Source of the DNA: Blastococcus saxobsidens
Lineage (GTDB): Bacteria; Actinomycetota; Actinomycetes; Mycobacteriales; Geodermatophilaceae
Assembly: GCF_002938435.1 (NCBI RefSeq)
Contig: NZ_POQT01000011.1
Location: forward strand, 1-64,000
Reading direction: 5' to 3'
Length of the DNA: 64,000 nucleotides
Shown here: positions 16,369 through 25,511 of the stretch, piece after piece
Layout of the letters: each line of letters begins with the position of its first letter
Position numbering within the stretch: position 1 is the first letter of the stretch
Program-made: the position numbers and the translations under genes
The notes under the pieces: generated by a model
What the model saw: the letters and a program-made list of their open reading frames with translations, nothing else
Told to the model about the DNA's origin: nothing
Databases searched by the model: none

Positions 16369-17733
16369 TCACCACTCCGTGCGGACCAGCACCTCCACCG
16401 CGATCGCCGTGACCGCCGACAGCACCAGCCACAGCCGGGCGCCCCGCACGGGCAGGAAGGCCGCGGCGGCGGGCAGCCAGACGGTGAACGGCAGCCAGAT
16501 CCGCTCCGTCTCGCCCCGCACCAGTCCCGTGACGTCGCTGACCAGCAGCGCGACCAGCACGGCGAGCAGCGGCAGTGCCAGGCGCGTGCGCCGCAGGCAG
16601 GCCAGTCCGGCCACCGCCGCGGGCCCGGCCGCCACCGTCGCGGCGGCAACGTTGGCGAACAGGAAGAACGCCAGCGGCCGGTTGGCGTAGGACGGTCCCG
16701 AGCGCACCCGTTCGGCAGTGAGGGACAGCCCCTCGAACCAGCCGTACCCGGACGCTGCGAAGACCGCGAAGACCACGAGCACACCCGCGGCCGCGAGCGC
16801 CAGGACGCGGACGACCCCGCTCCGGCCCAGCCTCCGCCGGTGCACGACCACGACCGCGAGCGCGAGCAGCCCCAGCGACGTCATCCCGAAGGACATGTGC
16901 AGCGCCAGCCCGAGCAGCAGCCCGCCGCCCAGCGCCCGCCCGGCGCCGCCGCCCGCCCCCCGGGCCGCCGCGGCGGCCAGCAGGGCCACGCCCCAGGCGA
17001 AGACGCCGGCGAACAACGCATCGGCGCTGGTGGCGACCCACAGGGCGGTCGGCGCCAGCACGAGGAACGGCGCCACCGTCCGTGCGGTGCCCTCCCCCGC
17101 CACCGCCCGCACGGTCACCAGCACCGCGGGGACCGCCAGCGCCCCGCCGGCGACGCACATCGCCGCGGCCCAGCCCAGCCCGCCGAGTCCCACCCGCTCC
17201 AGGAGGACGAAGGCGAGCAGCGCCGCCGGGGGGTGCCCCGCTACGTGGGTGGTCCAGGGATCGGCGGAGTCGGCGAGGACGGAGTCGTTGAAGGTGCGCA
17301 GCAGCTCGCCGATCCCCGCCACCCGGCCGACGTCGTAGGGGTACTCGTAGACGCTGTCCAGCGGCTCGGTCAGCCGCCCCCAGCCGGAGGCCAGCGCGAG
17401 GGCGACCGCCCAGACCGCGGTCACCACGGCCGAGCCGACCAGGAGCGCCCGCCAGCCGGCCCTCCGGGCCGCCGTGGGGCCCCACAGCACGACGACGACG
17501 GCGACGACGACCGGCAGGAGCACCCGCGGGGCGAGCAGCGGGTCCCAGCCGCCGCGCAGCACGTACCCGCCGAGGAGGTGGAGCACGACGCCGTCGCGGG
17601 CCAGCTCCCGGCCGGCCAGCGCCGTTCCACCGACGAGGACGACGGCGACCAGGAAGCCGGCCACCGGGCGCCACGGACGCGCCTGCGGAGGGTCTGCCCC
17701 CCGCTGCGGCGTACCGGTGGTGGCCTGCGTCAT
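16369..17733 (-). CDS. polytopic membrane protein, GT-C glycosyltransferase-like
   Basis: 454 residues from the ATG at 17733, with about ten to twelve hydrophobic segments. A large extracytoplasmic loop follows the second or third helix and contains acidic and aromatic residues (LDSVYEYPYDVG, NDSVLADSADPWTTHVAGHPP), resembling the catalytic loop of polyprenyl-phosphate-dependent GT-C mannosyltransferases. The presence of a GT2 glycosyltransferase divergently next to it supports a cell-envelope glycan role. Donor and acceptor are unknown. Confidence 0.75.
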   Translation of the reverse strand: MTQATTGTPQRGADPPQARPWRPVAGFLVAVVLVGGTALAGRELARDGVVLHLLGGYVLRGGWDPLLAPRVLLPVVVAVVVVLWGPTAARRAGWRALLVGSAVVTAVWAVALALASGWGRLTEPLDSVYEYPYDVGRVAGIGELLRTFNDSVLADSADPWTTHVAGHPPAALLAFVLLERVGLGGLGWAAAMCVAGGALAVPAVLVTVRAVAGEGTARTVAPFLVLAPTALWVATSADALFAGVFAWGVALLAAAAARGAGGGAGRALGGGLLLGLALHMSFGMTSLGLLALAVVVVHRRRLGRSGVVRVLALAAAGVLVVFAVFAASGYGWFEGLSLTAERVRSGPSYANRPLAFFLFANVAAATVAAGPAAVAGLACLRRTRLALPLLAVLVALLVSDVTGLVRGETERIWLPFTVWLPAAAAFLPVRGARLWLVLSAVTAIAVEVLVRTEW

Positions 17734-17831
17734 CAGCCCGGAGGGTAGGGCCCCCGCTCCTCCCCCGCCCCTCGGCCGCGGACAGGAGCTCTGGACGGGC
17801 AGGACCGGTACATCCGTGATTTCGTGCTGGC

Positions 17832-18485
17832 GTGCCCGACGTCGTCCTCCCCTGCCTCGACGAGGCCGGTGCACTGCCGTGGGTGCTCGGCCGGCTGCCG
17901 GCCGGCTACCGCGCCATCGTGGCCGACAACGGCTCGACCGACGGCTCGCCGGAGATCGCTGCTGCCCACGGCGCGACGGTGCTGCGCGTCCCCCAGCGGG
18001 GCTTCGGTGCGGCCGCGCACGCCGGGCTGGAGGCGGCCACCGACGACGTCGTGTGCTTCTGCGACGCCGACGGCTCCATGGACCCGGCCGACCTGCCGCT
18101 GGTCGCCGACCCCGTGCTGGCCGGCAGCGCCGACCTCGTGCTCGGCCGCCGCCGGCCCACCCGACGGGGCGCCTGGCCGGCGCACGCGCGGGTGGCCAAC
18201 GTCGCGCTCGGCATCATGCTGCGCCGCCGGACCGGCCTGGCGCTGCACGACCTGGGTCCCATGCGCGCCGCCCGCCGCACGGACCTGCTCGGGCTCGGGC
18301 TCACCGACCGCCGGTTCGGCTACCCGCTGGAGATGGTCACGAGGGCCGCCGACGCGGGCTGGCGGGTGCACGAGCTGGACGTGCCGTACGCGCCGCGGGC
18401 CGAGGGCACCCGCTCCAAGGTCACCGGCACCGTGCTGGGCACGGTGCGCACGATCCGCGACATGCGCCAGGTGCTCTCGTCGTGA
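17832..18485 (+). CDS. family 2 glycosyltransferase
   Basis: 217 residues from a GTG. It begins with the GT2 nucleotide-binding strand VVLPCLDEAGALPWVLGRLP, followed by IVADNGSTDGSPEIA and the metal-binding DADGSMDPADLP (DxD). No transmembrane helix is evident. It resembles the small cytoplasmic GT2 proteins often fused to or adjacent to DUF2064 proteins. It is the first gene of a four-gene, tightly coupled operon, and its stop overlaps the next start by 4 bases. Confidence 0.9.
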   Translation: MPDVVLPCLDEAGALPWVLGRLPAGYRAIVADNGSTDGSPEIAAAHGATVLRVPQRGFGAAAHAGLEAATDDVVCFCDADGSMDPADLPLVADPVLAGSADLVLGRRRPTRRGAWPAHARVANVALGIMLRRRTGLALHDLGPMRAARRTDLLGLGLTDRRFGYPLEMVTRAADAGWRVHELDVPYAPRAEGTRSKVTGTVLGTVRTIRDMRQVLSS

Positions 18486-19153
18486 CACCCACCCAGCTGC
18501 TGGTCATCACCAAGGCCCCCGTGCCGGGCCGGAGCAAGACCCGGCTCAGCCCCCCGTGCACGCCCGAGCAGGCGGCGGCCATCGCCGCGGCCGCGGTCGG
18601 CGACACGCTGGACGCCGTCCGCGCGGCACCCGTCGCCCGGCGGGTGGTGGCGCTGGACGGCGCCCCGGGCGAGCTGGACCTGACCGGCTGCGTCGTCGTC
18701 CCGCAGGCCGACGGCGACCTCGGCGTGCGGCTCGCGGCCGCGTTCGCCGACGCCATGCGCGGGCCGGACGGCGCGCTGCCCACCCTGCTCATCGGGATGG
18801 ACACCCCGCAGGTGAGCCCGGAGCTGCTCGCCGACTGCCTCGACCGGCTGGTGCGGGCCGGCCCCGGCACGGCGGTGCTCGGCGTCGCCCCCGACGGCGG
18901 CTGGTGGGCGCTGGGCCTGCACGCACCGGAGCCGGCGCAGGTGCTGCCGGGCGTCCCCATGTCGCGGGAGGACACCGCCGTCCGCACCCGCGCGGCGCTG
19001 GAGGAGGCGGGGCTCACCGTGCTCGACCTGCCGGTGCTCACCGACATCGACCACTTCCCCGACGCGCTGGCGGTCGCGGAGCGGTGCGCTCCCGGCACGC
19101 GGACGCACCGGGTGGTGACCGGGCTCGCCGCCACCCTCGGGACGGCGTCGTGA
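18482..19153 (+). CDS. DUF2064 / TIGR04282-type nucleotidyltransferase-like protein
   Basis: 223 residues from a GTG overlapping the GT2 stop. The N-terminus LLVITKAPVPGRSKTRLSPP and the block LIGMDTPQVSPELLADCL are typical of DUF2064 (TIGR04282), a GT-A-fold family related to nucleotidyltransferases such as CofC. VLGVAPDGGWWALGL is a further family landmark. In other bacteria these proteins sit next to GT2 enzymes, as here, but the reaction here is unproven. The stop overlaps the molybdoenzyme start by 4 bases. Confidence 0.88.
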   Translation: MTPTQLLVITKAPVPGRSKTRLSPPCTPEQAAAIAAAAVGDTLDAVRAAPVARRVVALDGAPGELDLTGCVVVPQADGDLGVRLAAAFADAMRGPDGALPTLLIGMDTPQVSPELLADCLDRLVRAGPGTAVLGVAPDGGWWALGLHAPEPAQVLPGVPMSREDTAVRTRAALEEAGLTVLDLPVLTDIDHFPDALAVAERCAPGTRTHRVVTGLAATLGTAS

Positions 19154-20388
19154 CCGGCCGGCTGGACCGCCTGCTGGGTGCCCGCCTGCCCGACCCGCCC
19201 GAGCGGCTGCGCCGCGGGCCGTTCCGCGCCGGCGCCTTCCCCAGCCCCCTGCACTCCGAGCGCCGCGCCGCGCGGGTCGGGGTGTGGCTGGGGGCGGCCT
19301 TCCTGGTGTGCTTCCTGACCGGGCTGGTCAGCGACCTGATCCAGTCGGGGCCGGAGTGGTTCTCCTGGCCGTCGTCCCCGGTGTGGCTCTACGAGCTCAC
19401 CCAGGGGTTGCACGTGGCCACCGGGCTGGCCGCGATCCCGCTGCTGCTGGTCAAGCTCTGGACGGTCTACCCGCTGCTGTTCGAGTGGCCGCCGGCCGGC
19501 TCGCTCGCCCGGCTCGCCAGCCGGCTGTCGATCCTGGTGCTCGTCGGCACGGCCGCCATGCAGCTGGTCACGGGCCTGTTCAACATCGCGCAGTGGTACC
19601 CGTTCGGCTTCTTCTTCCCGACCGCCCACTACTGGACCGGGTGGATCGCCATCGGCGCGGTGGCGGTGCACGTCGGGGCGAAGGCACCGGAGATCCGGCG
19701 GGGGCTGGCCCGCCGCGGCTCCCCCGCCGCCACGGCCGGGCTGGTGCCCGAGCAGGCCGAGGAGCTGCGCGCGGCGGAAGCGGCCGCGGAGGAGGGCGCC
19801 ATCGACCGCCGCACCTTCGTCCTCGCCTCCGGGCTGGGCGTCGCCGCGGTCACGATCACCACGCTGGGCCAGACGGTCACCCCCCTCGCCCCGGTGTCCG
19901 TCCTGGCGCCGCGGCTGCCGCACGCCGGCCCGCAGGACCTGCCGGTCAACCAGACGGCGGCCGCGGCGCAGGTGGAGGAAGCCGCGACCGACCCGGGCTA
20001 CCGCCTCATCGTCGACGGACCCCGCCGGCTGGAGCTGTCGCTCGCCGAGCTGCGCCGCCGTCCGCAGCACACCGAGACCCTGCCGATCACCTGCGTCGAG
20101 GGCTGGAGCGCGTCGGGCCGCTGGACCGGGGTGCGCCTGTCCGATCTGCTCGAGGAGGCCGGGCTGCCCCGCGACGCGCGGGTCGTGGTCGAGTCGTTGC
20201 AGACCGGCGGGCTGTACCGGACGAGCGTGGTGGCCCCACCGCACGTCACCGATCCGCGCACCCTGCTGGCGCTGCAGCTCGGGGGCGAGCCGCTCGCCCT
20301 GGACCACGGCTACCCGGTGCGGTTGATCGCGCCAAACCGGCCGGGGGTCATGCAGACGAAGTGGCTGGCCCTGGTGCGGCCGGCATGA
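19150..20388 (+). CDS. membrane-anchored molybdopterin-dependent oxidoreductase (b561-like plus sulfite-oxidase domain)
   Basis: 412 residues. Residues ~40-180 contain four transmembrane helices with histidines in ELTQGLHVATGLAAIPLL and WTGWIAIGAVAVHVGAK, suggesting a b-type heme cytochrome. A further helix lies at ~225-245 after DRRTFV, and then comes an extracytoplasmic sulfite-oxidase/YedY-like molybdenum domain with the ligand cysteine in LPITCVEGWSASG. The design moves electrons between a periplasmic Mo centre and the quinone pool. The substrate is unknown. It is translationally coupled to DUF2064 upstream and a membrane protein downstream. Confidence 0.88.
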   Translation: MTGRLDRLLGARLPDPPERLRRGPFRAGAFPSPLHSERRAARVGVWLGAAFLVCFLTGLVSDLIQSGPEWFSWPSSPVWLYELTQGLHVATGLAAIPLLLVKLWTVYPLLFEWPPAGSLARLASRLSILVLVGTAAMQLVTGLFNIAQWYPFGFFFPTAHYWTGWIAIGAVAVHVGAKAPEIRRGLARRGSPAATAGLVPEQAEELRAAEAAAEEGAIDRRTFVLASGLGVAAVTITTLGQTVTPLAPVSVLAPRLPHAGPQDLPVNQTAAAAQVEEAATDPGYRLIVDGPRRLELSLAELRRRPQHTETLPITCVEGWSASGRWTGVRLSDLLEEAGLPRDARVVVESLQTGGLYRTSVVAPPHVTDPRTLLALQLGGEPLALDHGYPVRLIAPNRPGVMQTKWLALVRPA

Positions 20389-20945
20389 GCACCGGCGTCT
20401 CACGGGACGACCGCGCGGCCGGCCGGGTCGACCAGGACCCGTACGCCTCCGATCCGGCCCGCCCGCTGGCGTCGGCCGCCCGGCCGTGGTGGCGGTGGCT
20501 CTTCCTGGTCCCGGGTCTGGCCGCCGTCGCCTGGGGGGTCGCCGGTCTGCTCGGCGCCGGCGACCGGGTGCCCCTGCCGGCGTGGGCCGTGTGGTTCCTC
20601 GGCAGCGCGCTGCTGCACGACGTGGTGATCGCGCCCCTGGTCGTGCTCGTGGGGGCACTCCTCGCCCGCCTGCTGCCCCGGCCCGCCAGGGCACCCATCG
20701 CCGTCGGGCTGGTCGTCTGCGGGGTGCTGACCCTGGTGGCCCTGCCCTTCGCGCTCGACCCGGGTGGCGTGCCGGAGCCGGGGTTCCTGCCCCAGGACTA
20801 CTCCCGGAACCTGCTGCTGCTCGTCGCCGGGACCCTCGCCGTCGCCGGGACCTGGGCGGCGGTGCGCACACGCCGCCGGTCGCGGGGCCGCGCCGGTCAG
20901 CCCAGCGGCGAGGAGACCACCCCGGTCCCGAGGTCCTTGAGGTAG
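20385..20945 (+). CDS. small polytopic membrane protein coupled to the molybdoenzyme
   Basis: 186 residues from an ATG overlapping the molybdoenzyme stop (ATGA). Four hydrophobic segments are visible (WLFLVPGLAAVAWGVAGLL, VWFLGSALLHDVVIAPLVVL, IAVGLVVCGVLTLVALPFAL and LLLLVAGTLAVAGTWAA), with a charged C-terminal tail. I do not recognise the family. The coupling suggests a role in assembling or serving the molybdoenzyme membrane complex; this is inference. The 3' end overlaps a propeller relic on the other strand by 49 bases. Confidence 0.78.
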   Translation: MSTGVSRDDRAAGRVDQDPYASDPARPLASAARPWWRWLFLVPGLAAVAWGVAGLLGAGDRVPLPAWAVWFLGSALLHDVVIAPLVVLVGALLARLLPRPARAPIAVGLVVCGVLTLVALPFALDPGGVPEPGFLPQDYSRNLLLLVAGTLAVAGTWAAVRTRRRSRGRAGQPSGEETTPVPRSLR

Positions 20946-21230
20946 AGGTCGCGGAGCCGGTTGGTGTCGGCCGAGACCAGCGCCTGCGACGTCGTGACGA
21001 CGACGCGGTCCGCGGTGAGCGCGATCAGCCGGCCGTACTCCGGGGGCATGACCGAGCCGATCGGGCCGCCGGTGGTCCGGCCGTCGGAGTCGCTGGTCAC
21101 CAGCACCAGCGGGCCGGCGACGCCACCGCCCAGGTCGCGTCGGTAGTGGTCGGTGTGCCCGTTCGTGTCCACGGGCAGCTGCCCCGACGCGGTGGCGAAG
21201 AAGGCGTGGCGACCGCCGTGCGCACGGCGC
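20897..21230 (-). pseudogene. remnant of a TolB/PD40-type beta-propeller protein
   Basis: On the minus strand an open frame encodes GGRHAFFATASGQLPVDTNG, then HTDHYRRDLGGG, and later TTSQALVSADTNRLRDLYLK. These are about one and a half repeats of the pattern ...LVxxDTNxxxDxYxRDLxTG found in extracellular WD40-like/PD40 propellers, which normally have six or more. No good start exists: the first GTG is inside a repeat and a stop lies just upstream. No signal peptide remains. It fills most of the 319-base gap between two plus-strand genes and even overlaps the upstream one, as expected of decaying DNA. Confidence 0.6.
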
Positions 21231-21264
21231 CTGCGGGCCCGGTGGGTCCACTACGGTCGCTCGG

Positions 21265-22767
21265 GTGACCGCGGTGGCGCAGGCGCAGCACGACCGGACC
21301 GCGGCCACCCGCCCGGCCACCTCGGCCCTGCTGGCGCTGGGGGCGGCCCTCGCCGTGGCGCTGCTCGCGCTGGCCGGCCGCTACGGGTACCACCGGGACG
21401 AGCTGTACTTCCTGCGCGCCGGGTCCGAGCCCGCGGCCGGCTACGTCGACCAGCCGCCCTTCACCCCGATCGTGGCCGCCGCCATGGACGCGCTGGCGCC
21501 CGGGTCGCTGGTGGCCCTGCGACTGCCCTCGGCGCTGGCCGCGGGGGCCGTGGTGGTGCTCACCGGCCTGCTCGCGCGGGAGTTCGGGGGCGGACGCACC
21601 GCGCAGCTGTTCGCCGCCGCCTGCATGGCGGTGTCCTCGGTGCTGCTCGCCGTCGGCCACCTGCTGTCGACGACGACGTTCGACCTGCTGTTCTGGACGC
21701 TGCTCTCCTGGCTCCTGGTGCGGGCGGTCCGCGACGGAGGCCGCACCTGGCTGCTGGTCGGCGGGGTGGCCGGGCTGGCCCTGCAGAACAAGCTGCACCC
21801 GGCGTTCCTGCTGGGCGCGGTGGTGCTGGGCCTGCTGGCCGTCGGCCCACGGCGGGTCCTCGGCTCCCCCTGGCCGTGGGCGGGGGGCCTGGTGGCCCTG
21901 CTGGTCTGGGCGCCGAACCTGGTCTGGCAGGCGAGGAACGACTGGCCCCAGCTGGCGCTGGCCGACGCGATCGCTGCCGGGAGCTCGGGGACCAGCGAGC
22001 CCTGGTACCTGTTCGTGCCCTTCCAGCTGGTGCTGGTCGGCCCGCTGCTGTTCCCTGTGTGGATGGCGGGGTGGTGGCGGCTGGCGCGGGACCGGCAGCT
22101 GCGGACCTGGGGGTGCTTCGCCGTCGCCTACGCCGTGCTGGCGCTGCTGTTCCTGGTCACGGGGGGCAAGCCGTACTACCTGGCCGGCCTGTACCCGCTG
22201 CTGCTGGCCGCGGGCGCCGACCCGGCGCTGCGCTGGGCCCGGCGGTTCGGCGCCCGGGCGCGGACGGTGCTGCTGTCCGCGCTGGCGCTCAGCCTCGTCG
22301 TCTCCGCCGTCCTGATGCTGCCCGTCCTGCCGGTCCGCTGGCTGGCGTCCACACCGGTGCCGGCGGTCAACTACGACGCGGGCGAGACGGTGGGGTGGCC
22401 GCGGTTCGCCGCCGCCGTCGAGCAGGCGCACGGCCGGCTGCCCGACGGCGACCGCGCCGTCGTCCTCACCGGCAACTACGGCCAGGCCGGCGCCGTCGAC
22501 CGGTACGCACCCGAGCTGGGGCCGGCGTACAGCGGCCACAACTCCTACTGGACGTGGGGGCCGCCGCCGGAGGAGGCCACGGCCGCCGTGGTGGTGGGGC
22601 TGCCGCGCGAGCAGCTGGAGCGCTGGTTCGGCTCCGTGCGGGCCGCCGGCCGCATCGACAACGGCGTCGGGCTGGACAACGAGGAGCAGGGCACGACCGT
22701 CTGGCTGGCCACCGAGCGGCAGGTGCCCTGGTCGCAGATCTGGTCCGAGCTGCGCCGGCTGGCCTGA
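21265..22767 (+). CDS. family 39-type membrane glycosyltransferase (PMT_2-like)
   Basis: 500 residues from a GTG, with about eleven transmembrane helices. The first loop carries the motif GYHRDELYFLRAG, and GYVDQPPFTPIVAA follows; this DE pair in the first external loop is typical of ArnT/PMT-like enzymes that transfer sugar from a polyprenyl-phosphate donor to an extracytoplasmic acceptor. The C-terminal ~100 residues are soluble and extracytoplasmic. The acceptor is unknown. It converges with the EamA gene with one base between them. Confidence 0.88.
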   Translation: MTAVAQAQHDRTAATRPATSALLALGAALAVALLALAGRYGYHRDELYFLRAGSEPAAGYVDQPPFTPIVAAAMDALAPGSLVALRLPSALAAGAVVVLTGLLAREFGGGRTAQLFAAACMAVSSVLLAVGHLLSTTTFDLLFWTLLSWLLVRAVRDGGRTWLLVGGVAGLALQNKLHPAFLLGAVVLGLLAVGPRRVLGSPWPWAGGLVALLVWAPNLVWQARNDWPQLALADAIAAGSSGTSEPWYLFVPFQLVLVGPLLFPVWMAGWWRLARDRQLRTWGCFAVAYAVLALLFLVTGGKPYYLAGLYPLLLAAGADPALRWARRFGARARTVLLSALALSLVVSAVLMLPVLPVRWLASTPVPAVNYDAGETVGWPRFAAAVEQAHGRLPDGDRAVVLTGNYGQAGAVDRYAPELGPAYSGHNSYWTWGPPPEEATAAVVVGLPREQLERWFGSVRAAGRIDNGVGLDNEEQGTTVWLATERQVPWSQIWSELRRLA

Positions 22768-22768
22768 C

Positions 22769-23671
22769 TCAGCGCGCGGCGGCGTCCACGGCTTCGACGC
22801 TGGGCTCCACCCGTGGTGCGCTGCGCCGGGTGGCCAGCACGCAGCCGACCAGCACCAGGGGGAGGCCCAGCGCGATGCCGAGGGTGAACGGCTCGTCGAG
22901 GAGCCAGACCCCGAGCAGCACCGCGACCACCGGGTTCACGAACGTGATGACCAGCGCCCGCTGCGGTCCCACCTCGCGGATCAGCACGAAGAACAGGGCC
23001 AGGGCGACCGCCGTGCAGAGCACGCCGAGGGTCACCAGCGAGGCCACGGCGTCGAGAGACGCGTCGGCCACCTCGCCCAGCCGCGGCACGGCGAACGGCG
23101 CGTAGACGACCGCGGTGACGAACAGCGCCACCGAGCTGGCGGCCACCCCGGGGACCTCGGGCAGCGCCCGGGAGACGATCAGCGGCGCGGTCGCGTAGCC
23201 GACCACGACCAGCGCGACGGCGAGGATCGGCAGCAGCTGCGCGCCCTCGAGGTCCAGCCCGAGCAGCACCGCGATCCCGACGACGCCGACGCCCATGCCC
23301 CACAGGCGGACCGCGGTCAGCCGCTCCTCCTCACCGGCCAGCCGGGCGGCCAGCGCGGCGGCGAACGGCACCCCGGCCACCAGCAGACCGGTCAGCGAGC
23401 TGGACAGCGTCTGCTCGGCCCACGACAGCAGCAGCCAGGGCCCGGTCATCTCCAGGACCGTGAAGGCGAGCAGCGGCTTCCAGTGCCGCAGCGCGGGGCG
23501 CAGCTGCCCGCGGGCGATCGTCCACGGCAGCAGCAGCGCCGCGCCGACCACGCAGCGGGCGAAGACGACGACGACCGGCGACACCTCGCCGACCGCCACC
23601 TTGATCAGCAGGTACGGCACGCCCCAGATCACCGACATGGCCAGGAACAGCACCCAGCCCCGGCGGCTCAC
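22769..23671 (-). CDS. EamA/DMT-family transporter
   Basis: 300 residues with ten predicted helices in two repeated EamA halves (WGVPYLLIKVAVGEVSPVVV in the first; FVNPVVAVLLGVWLLDEPFT in the second), the standard architecture of drug/metabolite transporters that export amino acids or other metabolites. The substrate cannot be inferred. It is monocistronic as far as visible. The 188 bases between its start and the next gene (23672-23859) hold no convincing gene. Confidence 0.92.
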   Translation of the reverse strand: MSRRGWVLFLAMSVIWGVPYLLIKVAVGEVSPVVVVFARCVVGAALLLPWTIARGQLRPALRHWKPLLAFTVLEMTGPWLLLSWAEQTLSSSLTGLLVAGVPFAAALAARLAGEEERLTAVRLWGMGVGVVGIAVLLGLDLEGAQLLPILAVALVVVGYATAPLIVSRALPEVPGVAASSVALFVTAVVYAPFAVPRLGEVADASLDAVASLVTLGVLCTAVALALFFVLIREVGPQRALVITFVNPVVAVLLGVWLLDEPFTLGIALGLPLVLVGCVLATRRSAPRVEPSVEAVDAAAR

Positions 23672-23859
23672 GCCGCCCCCTCGCCCGTCCCGGTCCCGTC
23701 GCGCACCCGGTCATGATCGCCCATGCCCCGACGGCTCCCGACGTCACCACTCCAGGCGGAGGCCGACCTCCAGGACGATCGCGAAGAGCACCGAGGCGGC
23801 CGGCCGCGGCCGCGGCCAAGGAGCCGTCCGGGCCGCCGCCTCCCGGGCCCCCGCGGGCG

Positions 23860-24318
23860 TCAGGCGGCGAACGTGCCGGCGAATGCGGCGAACCGCCGGA
23901 GCGACCAGCGGATGCCGAGCAGCGCGAACGGCTTCACCAGCACCCAGCCGACCACGCCGAGCGGCCCGTAGGGCAGGTACAGCCGCTCGGTCCAGACGAA
24001 GGTCGAGTGAGCACCCCGCGGCTCGATCCGGAAGATCCCCGGGCCCCGCACCAGCCGGCCGGTGTGCTGCACCTCCACCAGGCGCGGCGGGTCCCACTTC
24101 GTGATGACCATGGTGTCGAGCAGGCCCACGTGCCGCCCACCTGGCAGCGGCAGCCCGGTGCGGGCGGCCAGCCTGCCACCCACGCCCTGGGCCGGCCCGG
24201 CGACCGTCCGGACGTCGGTGGCGACCATCCACTCCCCCTGCCGGGTCCAGGCGGTCAGCGCCGCCCACACCTGCTCGGGCGGTGCGTCGACGTCGATCCG
24301 CTCCACGAGCTCAGGCAT
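23860..24318 (-). CDS. SRPBCC (polyketide cyclase/START-like) protein
   Basis: 152 residues beginning MPELVERIDVDAPPEQVWAA, the typical first strand and helix of the Bet v 1/SRPBCC fold, a hydrophobic ligand-binding cavity. It contains HTGRLVRGPGIFRIEP and WTERLYLPYGPLG in the strands and C-terminal helix. The ligand is unknown. It overlaps the upstream DivIVA-like gene by 8 bases and is the last gene of a dapE-LOG-DivIVA-SRPBCC run, an arrangement often seen in actinobacteria. Confidence 0.9.
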   Translation of the reverse strand: MPELVERIDVDAPPEQVWAALTAWTRQGEWMVATDVRTVAGPAQGVGGRLAARTGLPLPGGRHVGLLDTMVITKWDPPRLVEVQHTGRLVRGPGIFRIEPRGAHSTFVWTERLYLPYGPLGVVGWVLVKPFALLGIRWSLRRFAAFAGTFAA

Positions 24319-24679
24319 CGCGGTCCACCCCTCTCTCGGGCAGGGCGGCCCCCGGTTCGGGAGGCGTCTCCTGCGTCGACCGCGCGCCGATCTCGGCCCG
24401 CAGCCCGGCGATCACGGCGTCGCGCTCGTCCAGCGTCCGCGCGAGCTGGTCGAGTAGCCAGTCCACCTCCGCCATCCGGTATCCGCGGGCCGTGACGGTC
24501 ATCCGCAGGGCCCGCACGTCGGCGGCGGTCACCGCCCGGTCCACGGGGAGCTCCACCGGCGAGCGGTCGGGATCGGCCGGCGGCCGGGTCTCCCCCCGGC
24601 CCAGGACGAGCGACGCCACCAGGAAGAGCGCCCCGCCGACCAGCAGGACCACGACCACGAACAGGACGAACGACAGCAC
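24311..24679 (-). CDS. DivIVA-like membrane-anchored protein
   Basis: 122 residues with an N-terminal membrane helix (LFVVVVLLVGGALFLVASLV) and a DivIVA-type domain: VTAADVRALRMTVTARGYRM, then AEVDWLLDQLARTLDERDA, matching the GYR...EVD..L signature. A short coiled coil follows, then a Pro-rich tail. DivIVA-like proteins sense membrane curvature or organise cell-wall growth. Next to dapE and other wall-precursor genes, a role in growth or division is plausible. Confidence 0.88.
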   Translation of the reverse strand: MLSFVLFVVVVLLVGGALFLVASLVLGRGETRPPADPDRSPVELPVDRAVTAADVRALRMTVTARGYRMAEVDWLLDQLARTLDERDAVIAGLRAEIGARSTQETPPEPGAALPERGVDRDA

Positions 24680-24680
24680 G

Positions 24681-25511
24681 TCAGGCGTCGGACGGGCCGG
24701 TGTCCGCCGGCGGCCGCGGCGCCGCCCGGTCGTCGCCCGTGGAGCGCGCCGCGTCCGCCGCCTGGATGACCGACACCGCCTCGGCGACGTCGTCGGTCAC
24801 CGTGATGAGGTCGAGGTCCCCGGGGCTGATCATGCCGTCGGCGATCATGGCGTCGCGGATCCAGTCGACCAGACCCGACCAGTACGCGGTGCCGACCAGG
24901 ATCACCGGGAACCGGGTGACCTTCCGCGTCTGGACCAGGGTGAGGGCCTCGAAGAGCTCGTCGAGGGTGCCGAACCCGCCGGGCAGGATGACGAAGGCCT
25001 GGGCGTACTTAACGAACATGGTCTTGCGCACGAAGAAGTAGCGGAACGAGATGCCGACGTCGACCCACTCGTTGAGCTCCTGCTCGAACGGCAGCTCGAT
25101 GCCCAGGCCGACCGACATGCCGCCGGCCTCGGAGGCCCCGCGGTTGGCGGCCTCCATCGCACCCGGCCCGCCCCCGGTGATGACGGCGTAGCCGGCCTCC
25201 ACCAGCGCGGCACCCAGTTCGACGCCGATGGCGTAGTGGGGGTGGTCGCGAGGCGTGCGGGCGCTGCCGAACACGCTCACCGCCCGGGGCAGCTCGGCGA
25301 GCAGACCGAACCCCTCGACGAACTCCGACGTGATCCGCATGACCCGCCAGGGGTCGGTGTGGACGAAGTCGGCACCGCCGTCGCGGTCCAGCAGCCGCTG
25401 GTCGGTGGTCGTGCCCTGGTTCTTCGGGTCCGGCTCGCCACCGCGCAGCATCACCGGGCCCTTGTGCCGGGCGGTCCTGCCGCGGCGGCCGTCGGACGGG
25501 GGGATGCTCAT
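24681..25511 (-). CDS. LOG-family protein (TIGR00730, Rossmann fold phosphoribohydrolase)
   Basis: 276 residues with the diagnostic motif [21 protein letters not shown] and the [14 protein letters not shown] loop. LOG enzymes release free base from nucleoside 5'-monophosphates (cytokinin riboside monophosphates in the characterised members), but many bacterial members serve general purine turnover. The N-terminal ~60 residues are an extension found in actinobacterial members. The start overlaps the dapE stop by 4 bases. Its usual position next to dapE in actinobacteria is kept. Confidence 0.93.
   Translation of the reverse strand: MSIPPSDGRRGRTARHKGPVMLRGGEPDPKNQGTTTDQRLLDRDGGADFVHTDPWRVMRITSEFVEGFGLLAELPRAVSVFGSARTPRDHPHYAIGVELGAALVEAGYAVITGGGPGAMEAANRGASEAGGMSVGLGIELPFEQELNEWVDVGISFRYFFVRKTMFVKYAQAFVILPGGFGTLDELFEALTLVQTRKVTRFPVILVGTAYWSGLVDWIRDAMIADGMISPGDLDLITVTDDVAEAVSVIQAADAARSTGDDRAAPRPPADTGPSDA

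Noticed and set aside
23744-23859. A hydrophobic C-terminal-like peptide (SVLFAIVLEVGLRLEW) on the minus strand
   Set aside because: It has no start of its own, and the frame upstream is antisense-like shadow of the SRPBCC gene. It could be a gene remnant but evidence is too thin.
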